13,051 nucleotides of DNA. It comes from Oscillospiraceae bacterium (GTDB lineage: Bacteria > Bacillota > Clostridia > Oscillospirales > Ruminococcaceae). Made by a program: the position numbers and the translations under genes. The notes under the pieces are model-generated. The model did not search any database. It was not told the origin of the DNA and was given only the letters and a program-made list of their open reading frames with translations. Position 1 is the stretch's first letter, and each line of letters starts with the position of its first letter. The stretch spans positions 1 to 13,051 of the forward strand of contig CAAGDT010000162.1 in NCBI GenBank assembly GCA_900768675.1. The letters run 5' to 3'. Below are positions 6,804 through 13,051 of the stretch, one piece after another.

Positions 6804-7907
6804 ATGACAGATTTATTTTCCGAGGGCGAGGCTTACCGCCCTGTTACAGACGTCTGGACAATGCTTTCCGAGTGCGGTCTGCCCATTGTTATGTACGGCA
6901 TGGGAGACGGCGCAGAGAAGATTATGAGGGTTATGGAAACCTACGGACTTAAGCCTGCCGAGTTTATGGCAAGCGACGAGTTTGTGCGTGGTCATAGCTT
7001 CAAGGGCTATCGGGTAAAGAAGCTGTCCGAAATCGAGGAGCAGTACGCTGACTTCGTGGTTGTAGTGTGCTTCGGCACGGCGCTTCCCGAGGTTATGGAG
7101 AATATAGAGCGTATTTCAAAGCGCCACAGGGTTGTTGCGCCCGACGTTCCCGTTGTGGGCGGCGGGCTCTTTGACGGGGACTATATCTCCGACCACGAGT
7201 ACGAGATTATGAAGCTTCGCATGCTGCTTGCAGACGACGCTTCAAGAGATACCCTTGACGCTCTTATGAAATACCGCATAACAGGGGATATTTCCGTGCT
7301 GAGAAGCTGCGAAACCCCCAAGGAAGAGGCCTATTCTCTCCTTAATATAAACGACAGGGAAACCTATCTTGATTTAGGTGCATATAACGGGGATACCGTT
7401 GAGGAATTTTTAAAGCTTACGGGTAAGAGATTTGAAAAAATTTACGCCTTAGAGCCTGACAGGCGGAACTACTCAAAGCCCCGCCGCAGGCACTACGCTT
7501 TAGGCTCGGAGATTTTCGAGCCGATAAATGCAGCAGCCTGGAGCAGCGACACAAAGCTTGTTTTCAACAGCAGAGCAGGCAGAAACTCCTCCCTCTGCGA
7601 AACTCCCTCCGCCCAGACCGCAGGCAGAGGAATGGAAACAGAAGCGAAGAGCGTTGACAGTCTTTTAGGCGGAAAGGCGGCAACCCTTATAAAGTACGAC
7701 GTTGAGGGAAGCGAAAGGGAAGCCCTTGCGGGCAGCGAGCAGACTATAAAAAAATACAAGCCCCGCCTTATAGTTTCCCTTTACCACAGAACGGAGGACT
7801 TAATCGAACTGCCCCTATATATAAAGGAGCTTAACCCCGATTATAAGCTTTACCTCCGTCATCACCCATACATTCCCGCATGGGACACAAATCTCTACTG
7901 CATATAG
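6804..7907 (+). CDS. FkbM-family SAM-dependent methyltransferase with N-terminal Rossmann-like domain
   Basis: A 367-residue protein. The C-terminal part is an FkbM-type O-methyltransferase: SAM motif TYLDLGAYNGDT (187-198), acidic-loop motif ALEPD (215-219), and the FkbM signature IKYDVEGSE (296-304) followed by the RLIVSLYHR strand (321-329). Residues about 25-125 form a separate domain starting IVMYGMGDGAEK (28-39), which resembles the nucleotide/CoA-binding half-domain found at the ends of some sugar-modifying enzymes. Substrates of FkbM proteins are usually hydroxyls on glycans or small molecules; here it cannot be named. AGGAAG lies 7 bases before the ATG. Only a weak hairpin separates it from glmS, so the two may share a transcript, which would fit, but not prove, a cell-surface sugar role. 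Confidence 0.85.
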   Translation: MTDLFSEGEAYRPVTDVWTMLSECGLPIVMYGMGDGAEKIMRVMETYGLKPAEFMASDEFVRGHSFKGYRVKKLSEIEEQYADFVVVVCFGTALPEVMENIERISKRHRVVAPDVPVVGGGLFDGDYISDHEYEIMKLRMLLADDASRDTLDALMKYRITGDISVLRSCETPKEEAYSLLNINDRETYLDLGAYNGDTVEEFLKLTGKRFEKIYALEPDRRNYSKPRRRHYALGSEIFEPINAAAWSSDTKLVFNSRAGRNSSLCETPSAQTAGRGMETEAKSVDSLLGGKAATLIKYDVEGSEREALAGSEQTIKKYKPRLIVSLYHRTEDLIELPLYIKELNPDYKLYLRHHPYIPAWDTNLYCI

Positions 7908-7925
7908 TCGAAAGGAAACCGAGAA

Positions 7926-8672
7926 ATGAGAAAGATAGTGCTTGTGGTGCTTATAATAGTGGTGCTTGGGGTAGTAGGTTTCTTTGCATATACCGAGTTC
8001 AGCGTGCCCGAGATTACCTTTGTTTCCGACTATGACGACGACAGCACCCCCGGTTACTATTCTGTAAAGCGGCTTTACAGCACGGATATTGACATAGAAG
8101 CCCTGAACGAAAAAATAGAAAACCTTATTTCCCTTGAATTTACCGAGGAGGAGATAATGAAGGCTGCCCTTGAGGCAGGAAGACCGGTTTTCTACCCCTG
8201 TTTTTATGTGACAGCAAGCAAGCCCTCACTTACCGATGATGAAATAATAATCAGAGCCTACGCCCTGCAGGAGCTTGCCGAGGGGCAGAAGTCGGCTGAA
8301 TTCGGCATGACAAATCTTCGGGCGGAGATTATAACAAACGGCATTACCATAACCGAAGCCTCTGCCATAAGCCACGACTACCTTGATACAAAAAAGGAAG
8401 AAACGGTGCTTAAAAACGAGTCGGGAACGGGTATGACCGTTTCACTCGGTGATTACGGGGAAACGGAAATGTACCTTAAGGGAACGGCGGGAACTATGAC
8501 AATTCAGTTCGTTTACGATATAAAGAACGACTCGCTGCTGTCCCAAACCGTAACGGAAAACTGCTTTTTGCGGATAAATCTTACTGTTACAACAGACGAG
8601 AACGGACGAATTGCCACCACCTTTACCACCGATTCCGCCTCCACCGTTGAGGAATATATGGAGGGCGAGTAA
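7926..8672 (+). CDS. Unknown signal-anchored extracytoplasmic protein
   Basis: I do not recognise this 248-residue protein. A basic start (MRK) is followed by one hydrophobic helix (about 4-22), with no lipobox and no obvious signal-peptidase site, so it is probably anchored in the membrane with residues 25-248 outside. The outer part is rich in acidic residues, Thr and Ser, has only two cysteines, and alternates short hydrophobic strands, suggesting a beta-rich fold. The start has AAAGGAA about 8 bases upstream. It follows FkbM by 18 bases and is likely the last gene of the glmS-FkbM group. After it comes only a small GTGC-TTCG-GCAC hairpin without a T-run. A link to surface glycan modification is context-based guesswork. 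Confidence 0.8.
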   Translation: MRKIVLVVLIIVVLGVVGFFAYTEFSVPEITFVSDYDDDSTPGYYSVKRLYSTDIDIEALNEKIENLISLEFTEEEIMKAALEAGRPVFYPCFYVTASKPSLTDDEIIIRAYALQELAEGQKSAEFGMTNLRAEIITNGITITEASAISHDYLDTKKEETVLKNESGTGMTVSLGDYGETEMYLKGTAGTMTIQFVYDIKNDSLLSQTVTENCFLRINLTVTTDENGRIATTFTTDSASTVEEYMEGE

Positions 8673-8810
8673 TTCAGAGGGAGTGCTTCGGCACAAACAG
8701 ATATTGCTTTTTCTTGCTATAAGTTGAACAGTAACCGCACATAATTTATACTGCAAATAGTAATTTTCTACAAAAGTAGCCCGATTTTTTGCAGGAAGCT
8801 TAAATTCGGC

Positions 8811-8839
8811 TTGCATTTTTTAGAAAACAAGTGTATAAT
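8811..8839 (+). promoter_or_regulatory. Promoter of the aminotransferase gene
   Basis: TTGCAT (8811-8816), a 17-base spacer and a perfect TATAAT (8834-8839). The expected start near 8846 leaves a leader of about 46 nt. The remainder of 8673-8810 is AT-rich and shows nothing I can name. Confidence 0.82.
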
Positions 8840-8891
8840 TTAGCTATGACAAGGAAGCCGTGCTTTGCTGCGGCTAAATTCGGAGGTTGTT

Positions 8892-10166
8892 ATGTATAAG
8901 GATTATTCCCATGAGCAGCTTTGCCATTTACAGGCTGAATTAAAGGAGCAGTACGACGCCTACAAGGCTATGAATTTAAAGCTGGATATGTCCAGAGGAA
9001 AGCCCGCTCCCGAGCAGCTTGACCTTTCCATAGAAATGCTTACCCACTGCCTTGACGGCGATTACAAGTCGGAAAACGGAATCGACTGCCGCAACTACGG
9101 CGTGCTGGACGGTATCCCCGAGGCCAAGGAGCTTATGATGCCTATGCTTGGGGTAAATGCTGATGAAATTATAATCGGCGGAAACTCAAGTCTTCAGCTT
9201 ATGTACGACACAATTGCAAGAGCCATGCTTCTCGGCGTTCTCGGAAGCGATAAGCCCTGGTGCAAGAATGAAAAGGTAAAATTTCTTTGTCCCGCTCCCG
9301 GCTACGACAGACATTTCGCTATCTGCGAAAGCATGGGTATCGAGATGATTACCGTTCCCTATATGGAGGACGGTCCCGATATGTATATGATTGAAAAGCT
9401 GGTTGCGGAGGACGAGTATATAAAGGGTATCTGGTGCGTTCCGACTTATTCAAACCCCACGGGCATTTCCTACTCCGACGAGGTTGTAAAGCGCTTCGCT
9501 AACCTTAACCCTAAGGCTAAGGATTTCAGAATTTTCTGGGATAACGCCTACTGCATACACCACTTAACCGACACTCCCGACCATGTTCTCAACATTCTTG
9601 ACGAGTGCAAGAAGACGGGAAAGCAGGATATGGTGCTTATGTTTACGTCTACCTCCAAGATTTCCTTCCCCGGCGGCGGACTTGCCTGCATAGGCGCAAG
9701 CAAGGCGAATATCGACTTTATCAAGAGCCAGATGACCTATCAGACTATCGGCTATGACAAGCTGAACCAGCTCCGCCACGTCAAGTTCTTCAAGGATTTC
9801 GAGGGACTCAAAAAGCACATGGAAAAGCACAAGGCGATTATTGCCCCCAAGTTCAAGATTGTGCTTGAAATGCTGAACAAGGAGATTGCTCCCTGCGGTA
9901 TTGCAAGCTGGCACAGCCCCAACGGCGGCTATTTCGTTTCCTTTGACGGAATGGACGGTACAGCTAAGCGGATTGTTTCCCTTTGCAAGGAGGCAGGAGT
10001 TGTTCTTACGGGTGCAGGCGCAACCTACCCTTATGGCAACGACCCCCACGACAGCAACATCAGAATTGCGCCCACCTTCCCCAAGCCCGAGGAGCTTCAG
10101 AAGGCTATGGAAATCTTCTGCGTAAGCGCAAAGCTTGCGGCGGTTGAAAAACTGCTTGCAAATTGA
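8892..10166 (+). CDS. Aspartate aminotransferase, subgroup Ic type (PLP-dependent)
   Basis: A 424-residue class I fold PLP enzyme. Visible marks are YGVLDGIPEAKEL (69-81), GGNSSLQLMYD (96-106), SNPTG (187-191, with N188 near PLP O3'), DNAY (217-220, D217 to the pyridine nitrogen), the Schiff-base lysine K256 in TSTSKISFPGGG, and R391 in NIRIAPT that binds the substrate alpha-carboxylate. This pattern and length match the aspartate aminotransferase group (Asp_aminotransf, subgroup Ic) rather than AspC/Ia. It should interconvert aspartate and 2-oxoglutarate with oxaloacetate and glutamate in the cytoplasm. The ATG at 8892 follows GGAGG by 5 bases; an upstream TTG-type start at 8865 has no site. 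It is monocistronic with its own promoter. The tRNA promoter begins inside its last codons. Confidence 0.9.
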   Translation: MYKDYSHEQLCHLQAELKEQYDAYKAMNLKLDMSRGKPAPEQLDLSIEMLTHCLDGDYKSENGIDCRNYGVLDGIPEAKELMMPMLGVNADEIIIGGNSSLQLMYDTIARAMLLGVLGSDKPWCKNEKVKFLCPAPGYDRHFAICESMGIEMITVPYMEDGPDMYMIEKLVAEDEYIKGIWCVPTYSNPTGISYSDEVVKRFANLNPKAKDFRIFWDNAYCIHHLTDTPDHVLNILDECKKTGKQDMVLMFTSTSKISFPGGGLACIGASKANIDFIKSQMTYQTIGYDKLNQLRHVKFFKDFEGLKKHMEKHKAIIAPKFKIVLEMLNKEIAPCGIASWHSPNGGYFVSFDGMDGTAKRIVSLCKEAGVVLTGAGATYPYGNDPHDSNIRIAPTFPKPEELQKAMEIFCVSAKLAAVEKLLAN

Positions 10167-10184
10167 ATGAAAGTGTGCTATAAT
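10156..10184 (+). promoter_or_regulatory. tRNA-Arg promoter overlapping the aminotransferase stop
   Basis: TTGCAA (10156-10161), a 17-base spacer and TATAAT (10179-10184). The -35 box lies in the last codons of the aminotransferase gene. Start near 10191 would give a 5' extension of about 65 nt before the mature tRNA. Confidence 0.8.
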
Positions 10185-10226
10185 ATATGAGCAGTACATT
10201 TGCTGCTGCGTTTTTGTAAAAATTAA

Positions 10227-10248
10227 GGCTGTCGGTTTGCCGACAGCC
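10227..10248 (+). other. Perfect 9-bp hairpin in the tRNA precursor leader
   Basis: GGCTGTCGG (10227-10235) pairs perfectly with CCGACAGCC (10240-10248) around TTTG. It ends 7 bases before the tRNA 5' end and has no T-run on the + strand, so it is not a + strand terminator. On the - strand it is followed by TTAATTTTT, so it could end transcription coming from the right. Confidence 0.65.
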
Positions 10249-10255
10249 GCTATAT

Positions 10256-10332
10256 GCGCCTGTAGCTCAGCTGGATAGAGCAATAGCCTCCGACGCTATG
10301 TGTCGTGCGTTCGAATCGCATCAGGCGTACCA
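10256..10332 (+). tRNA. tRNA-Arg, anticodon CCG
   Basis: A complete 77-nt cloverleaf with encoded CCA. Acceptor GCGCCTG/CAGGCGT (10256-10262/10322-10328, one G.U), D stem GCTC/GAGC (10265-10268/10278-10281), anticodon stem ATAGC/GCTAT (10283-10287/10295-10299), loop CTCCGAC with anticodon CCG at 10290-10292 reading CGG codons, 5-nt variable loop, T stem GTGCG/CGCAT with loop TTCGAAT (10310-10316), discriminator A, CCA at 10330-10332. It has its own promoter and terminator. tRNA-Arg genes are common integration sites, and its 3' end is duplicated downstream. Confidence 0.97.
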
Positions 10333-10477
10333 AGTGTTTAACCCCGATAAATCGCATTGTTATGCGGTTTGTCGGGGTTTTAAGTTTCAATATTTTTGCA
10401 TTTCAAAACGGATATATTGGTATAAAAATAGGCAAATTTGGTGGTCAAAATTTAAATATATGGCATCAGGCGTACCA
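10318..10477 (+). repeat. 15-bp direct repeat of the tRNA-Arg 3' end (att-like pair)
   Basis: The tRNA 3' end GCATCAGGCGTACCA (10318-10332) recurs exactly at 10463-10477. The flanks differ on both sides: T-arm sequence before the first copy, AT-rich DNA before the second. The second copy is therefore not a decayed whole tRNA. The 130 bp between hold the first terminator and AT-rich DNA including GGTGGTCAAAA (10441-10450 region), with no integrase or other gene. This is the pattern left by site-specific integration into a tRNA 3' end. Confidence 0.8.
10340..10381 (+). terminator. Intrinsic terminator of tRNA-Arg
   Basis: A long stem pairs 10342-10357 with 10362-10377 (16 consecutive pairs including two G.U; CCCCGA with TCGGGG at the base) around loop TGTT, extended by two A-T pairs and followed by TTTT. 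It starts 8 bases after the tRNA. Confidence 0.88.
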
Positions 10478-10496
10478 GCCGAGTGCCTCGGCACGC

Positions 10497-10527
10497 AAAA
10501 AGCCCGATTTAAGGTCGGGCTTTTTTT
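10497..10527. terminator. Second intrinsic terminator, bidirectional in shape
   Basis: AGCCCGA (10501-10507) pairs with TCGGGCT (10515-10521), flanked by AAAA on the left and seven T on the right, so it can work on both strands. It follows the copied tRNA end, and a small hairpin GCCGAG/CTCGGC (10478-10483/10487-10492). It may be the original tRNA terminator, displaced by the insertion between the direct repeats. Confidence 0.85.
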
Positions 10528-10586
10528 CTTTGCGTATTTTCACCGGCACAGTTTTTGTTTCTGTATGTCTCTAAAATCTCTCTTCT

Positions 10587-10693
10587 TCTCTGAAAAATAT
10601 TGAAGCTCTCGCCGCAGCTTGCTGCGAGCCTTCTCTCGAAAGGCTTGGCAGGGTTTGGGACGGCAGCCCCAAAAACCCGTGAGTATTCAGAGA
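10587..10693. other. Closed multi-hairpin structure in the gap before the GH127 gene
   Basis: TCTCTGAA (10587-10594) pairs with TTCAGAGA (10686-10693) and encloses three hairpins: CGCAG/CTGCG (10613-10617/10622-10626), GCCTT/AAGGC (10628-10632/10640-10644), and GGGTTT...GGG with CCC...AAACCC (10651-10659/10668-10678, two bulged A). It lies between a terminator and a promoter with no gene. It could be a small RNA on either strand or a dispersed intergenic repeat element; the sequence alone does not say. I see nothing else in 10528-10745. Confidence 0.45.
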
Positions 10694-10745
10694 CTTGCGG
10701 CAGTAAAGCTATGACTCCGAATTTCCGAAGATTATCGTTCTCCCC

Positions 10746-10774
10746 TTGCATTTCCCCTTCAAATCGTGTATAAT
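10746..10774 (+). promoter_or_regulatory. Promoter of the GH127 gene
   Basis: TTGCAT (10746-10751), a 17-base spacer and TATAAT (10769-10774). Expected start near 10781, giving a short leader of about 27 nt before the ATG at 10808. No clear operator for a sugar-responsive regulator is visible. Confidence 0.82.
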
Positions 10775-10807
10775 ATTCCCAAAAAACAAAATAACGAGGT
10801 ACCACCT

Positions 10808-12598
10808 ATGCTTACAAACATAAAAACCGAAAATTCACACCTTCTCCCCGGGCTTTTCAAGGAGCGTGAAGACCTTGACAGAGCCTACCTTATGGAGCTT
10901 AAAACCGAAAACCTGCTCCAGAACTTCTATCTGGAAGCCTGTATCCGTACAGACAGAGACATTTCTGAAATGCACCTGGGCTGGGAGGCGCCTACCTGCC
11001 AGCTGAGAGGGCATTTTCTCGGTCACTGGCTGTCTGCGGCTTCAATGCTGATTGCCGAAAATAAGGACAGGGAACTTAAGGCGAAGCTTGACATTGTTAT
11101 CGACGAGCTTGAACGCTGTCAGAGGCTTAACGGCGGAAAATGGATAGGCTCCGTCCCCGAAAAGTATTTCGGAATGCTTGAAAAGGGCGAATATATCTGG
11201 TCGCCCCAGTACACCCTCCATAAAACCCTGCTGGGACTTTACGACAGCGCAGTTTTTGCCGAAAGCGAGAAGGCGCTCAGGATTTTAAGCGGGGCGGCGG
11301 ACTGGTATATCGACTGGACGGATAAGGTGCTGAAAACCAATCCCCACGCCGTTTACAGCGGCGAGGAGGGCGGTATGCTGGAGGTCTGGGCGGGGCTTTA
11401 TCAGCTCACAAAGGAAGAAAAATATCTGACCCTTGCCGAAAGATATTCCTCTCCCTCTCTTTTTGCAGGACTTGAAAAGGGGGAAGACCCGCTGTCAGGC
11501 AGCCACGCCAACGCAAGTATTCCGTGGGCACACGGGGCTGCGAAAATGTACGAGATTACCGGCGATGAAAAGTGGCTCGGCATTGTAAAAAGCTTCTGGA
11601 AATGCGCTGTAAGCGACAGGGAAGCTTTTTGTACTGGAGGACAGAATTCCGGCGAGTTCTGGATTCCGCCCAAAAAGCTTGGCATGTACATAGGCGAGCG
11701 GACTCAGGAGTTCTGCACGGTGTACAATATGGTGCGGCTTGCTGACTATCTTTTCCGCTTTACGGGGGAAAAAGAGTATCTTGACTATATCGAGAAGAAC
11801 CTCTATAACGGCTTCCTTGCCCAGCAGAACAAGTTCACGGGTATGCCCGCATACTTCCTGCCGCTAAAAGCGGGAAGCGTCAAGAAATGGGGCAGCAAAA
11901 CCCATGATTTCTGGTGCTGTCACGGCACAACGGTACAGGCGCATACAATTTACCCACGGCTTTGCTGGTACGAGGAGGAGGAGAAAAACCGCCTTGTTGT
12001 GGGGCAGTACATAAGCTCGGAGTATAAGCGAAGCGACAACGTGACCGTAACCCAGAAGGTTGATATGAAATATTACAGCGGCGGCGCTTTCTTTGATCTT
12101 AATGACGACAGCAGAATGTCAAGATGGTATATAACCCTTACCGTAACCGCCGAAAAGCCCGAAAAATTTACCCTTGCCCTGCGTATTCCCGAATGGGTAA
12201 AGGGCAAGCCGGTTATATCCGTAAACGGGCAGGAAATTGAAAACGTAAACGCAGAAAATGGCTTTTTCGAGATTGAGCGCCTCTGGGAAAAGGACAGCGT
12301 AAGCGTATATTTCCCCGCCGGCCTTACAACCGTTACACTTCCCGATATGCCCAGTCTTACCGCCTTTATGGAGGGTCCGATTGTGCTTGCAGGGCTTACG
12401 GATAAGGACTGCGGAATTTATATGGAGGGTGAAAACCCCGAAACCGCCCTTGCATACACAACTGAGCACACTTACAGCACCTTCCCGTGGCAGCAGAGCG
12501 TTTACCGCACCATAAATCAGCCCGAAAACTTTGATTTTGTGCCGCTTTATGATGTTACCGACGAGAAATATACGGTTTACTTTACGAGGAAGGCTTAA
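10808..12598 (+). CDS. GH127-family (DUF1680) beta-L-arabinofuranosidase-type glycoside hydrolase
   Basis: A 596-residue protein of the DUF1680/GH127 family, whose characterised member HypBA1 releases L-arabinose from beta-L-arabinofuranosides of plant hydroxyproline-rich glycoproteins. The zinc-thiolate active site is intact: E301 and C303 in TQEFCTVYN, and C370/C371 in FWCCHGT, where the first cysteine is the nucleophile by family analogy; E283 in NSGEFW is a plausible acid/base. Residues about 10-390 form the helical (alpha/alpha)6 barrel and about 395-596 the beta-sandwich domains. There is no signal peptide, so it acts in the cytoplasm on imported oligosaccharides. The ATG at 10808 follows GAGG by 8 bases; an in-frame GTG at 10766 lies inside the promoter and is rejected. 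It forms a one-gene unit with promoter and terminator; no transporter or regulator is adjacent. Confidence 0.92.
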   Translation: MLTNIKTENSHLLPGLFKEREDLDRAYLMELKTENLLQNFYLEACIRTDRDISEMHLGWEAPTCQLRGHFLGHWLSAASMLIAENKDRELKAKLDIVIDELERCQRLNGGKWIGSVPEKYFGMLEKGEYIWSPQYTLHKTLLGLYDSAVFAESEKALRILSGAADWYIDWTDKVLKTNPHAVYSGEEGGMLEVWAGLYQLTKEEKYLTLAERYSSPSLFAGLEKGEDPLSGSHANASIPWAHGAAKMYEITGDEKWLGIVKSFWKCAVSDREAFCTGGQNSGEFWIPPKKLGMYIGERTQEFCTVYNMVRLADYLFRFTGEKEYLDYIEKNLYNGFLAQQNKFTGMPAYFLPLKAGSVKKWGSKTHDFWCCHGTTVQAHTIYPRLCWYEEEEKNRLVVGQYISSEYKRSDNVTVTQKVDMKYYSGGAFFDLNDDSRMSRWYITLTVTAEKPEKFTLALRIPEWVKGKPVISVNGQEIENVNAENGFFEIERLWEKDSVSVYFPAGLTTVTLPDMPSLTAFMEGPIVLAGLTDKDCGIYMEGENPETALAYTTEHTYSTFPWQQSVYRTINQPENFDFVPLYDVTDEKYTVYFTRKA

Positions 12599-12681
12599 GG
12601 CTGTTCCTTTTTAGGTGCAGCCCGCAATAACGGCGGCTTTCAGCTTCCTGCCAAAAAAACTATTTATACTACAGTTAAACA

Positions 12682-12716
12682 GCCTGAAAAGTCTTGTGCT
12701 TTTCGGGCAGTTTTTT
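12682..12716 (+). terminator. Intrinsic terminator after the GH127 gene
   Basis: GCCTGAAAAG (12682-12691) pairs over 10 positions (one G.U) with CTTTTCGGGC (12699-12708) around TCTTGTG, then AG and six T. It lies 84 bases after the stop codon. Confidence 0.9.
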
Positions 12717-12748
12717 ATCGGAAATCCATTTTTTCGGGCATTTTTTAC

Positions 12749-12777
12749 TTGACAGGGACATCGCAAAGTGATAAAAT
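12749..12777 (+). promoter_or_regulatory. Strong promoter facing the right edge
   Basis: A perfect TTGACA (12749-12754), a 17-base spacer and TAAAAT (12772-12777). Expected start near 12784. No gene follows inside the window, so it drives either a small RNA or a gene with a leader of more than 260 nt. Confidence 0.8.
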
Positions 12778-12823
12778 GCAGGTACGGACAGGTTGATAAA
12801 AAATATTGTTTGTCTGTTAATTT

Positions 12824-12853
12824 TTGTCGATTTTTGACGATATAATGTATAAT
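12824..12853 (+). promoter_or_regulatory. Possible second promoter with doubled TATAAT
   Basis: TATAAT occurs twice (12841-12846 and 12848-12853). The second has TTGTCG (12824-12829) 18 bases upstream. The first would start RNA at about 12852-12854 but has only a poor -35 (TTAATT, 12817-12822). The -10 boxes are strong, the -35 boxes weak. Confidence 0.45.
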
Positions 12854-13037
12854 ACTAATAACCATTTAAATTCAGGAAATCTTTGCAGAAAACCAGCACC
12901 GCTATCGTCGTCAAAGAAACTTGAGCGTTTTCCGCGCAGCGGATAATGCGTACATACAGTACGCCTGCGTTTCTTTTCCTAGATATCGGTACTGTCTTTC
13001 GGCAAATCTTTTCTTTCGTTCAAACGGTTATTAGTAT
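12852..13037 (+). ncRNA. 186-bp imperfect palindrome: candidate rod-shaped RNA or miniature inverted-repeat element
   Basis: The ends form a perfect 12-bp inverted repeat (ATACTAATAACC 12852-12863 with GGTTATTAGTAT 13026-13037), and pairing continues inward almost in register. It includes 12865-12867/13022-13024, 12874-12879/13010-13015, TTTGC 12882-12886/13002-13006, AAA 12889-12891/12997-12999, CAG 12894-12896/12992-12994, ACCG 12898-12901/12987-12990, TATC 12903-12906/12982-12985 and AAAGAAAC 12913-12920/12969-12976. The tip holds CCGC/GCGG (12932-12935/12939-12942) and GCGTAC/GTACGC (12948-12953/12959-12964). Size and shape recall 6S RNA, but mismatches are spread evenly rather than forming one central bubble. 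A miniature transposable element with TA flanks is equally possible. I see no coding region in 12717-13051. Confidence 0.6.
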
Positions 13038-13051
13038 AAAACCTAAGGCTG

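Noticed and set aside
9564..10283. 239-residue open frame on the - strand
   Set aside because: Antisense to the aminotransferase gene and extends through the tRNA promoter and into the tRNA gene.
10298..10603. Two overlapping + strand frames (10298-10603 and 10305-10574)
   Set aside because: They start inside the tRNA, run through two terminators and give no protein-like sequence.
10509..10805. 98-residue - strand frame over the multi-hairpin
   Set aside because: It crosses a promoter and a terminator, has no plausible ribosome site, and reflects the structured repeat rather than a gene.
12611..12865. 84-residue - strand frame
   Set aside because: It covers the terminator and promoters, has an odd Lys/Asn/Cys-rich composition and no supporting ribosome site.

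Overview
The sequence suggests a gut-type Clostridia bacterium, most likely Oscillospirales/Ruminococcus-like. The clues are moderate GC, Gram-positive ribosome binding sites (AAAGGA/GGAGG type), very regular TTGNNN-17-TATAAT promoters, and the gene content. The assignment is an inference from style and gene families; no marker gene settles it. All confident protein genes lie on the + strand.

Layout. 1-185 is AT-rich and repeat-bearing, with no confident gene. 186-2833 is a tight three-gene cluster: an unknown membrane-anchored protein, a HAD-family phosphatase/phosphomutase, and a uridine-kinase-like nucleoside kinase. 2983-4614 holds an orphan CheV-type CheW-receiver protein with its own promoter, followed by a cytidylate-kinase-like protein and a strong terminator. 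4680-6736 is glmS, which makes glucosamine-6-phosphate. It has its own promoter and a ~200-nt leader containing a long rod-like RNA fold. Behind glmS come an FkbM-type methyltransferase with an extra N-terminal nucleotide-binding-like domain, and an unknown signal-anchored protein. 8811-10166 is a type-Ic aspartate aminotransferase with its own promoter.

10156-10527 carries tRNA-Arg(CCG) with promoter and terminator. An exact 15-bp copy of the tRNA 3' end lies 145 bp downstream, which looks like an attachment-site scar. 10528-10745 is non-coding but folds into a closed multi-hairpin. 10746-12716 is a single-gene unit for a GH127 (DUF1680) beta-L-arabinofuranosidase-type enzyme. 12717-13051 is non-coding: promoters followed by a 186-bp imperfect palindrome that begins where transcription from the nearer promoter would start.

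The protein genes are mostly housekeeping or commonplace (amino-sugar synthesis, nucleotide salvage, amino-acid transamination, plant-glycan use). The least explained parts are non-coding: the glmS leader, the terminal palindrome, the duplicated tRNA end and the multi-hairpin ahead of the GH127 gene. All RNA folds were paired by hand and have not been tested by computation.
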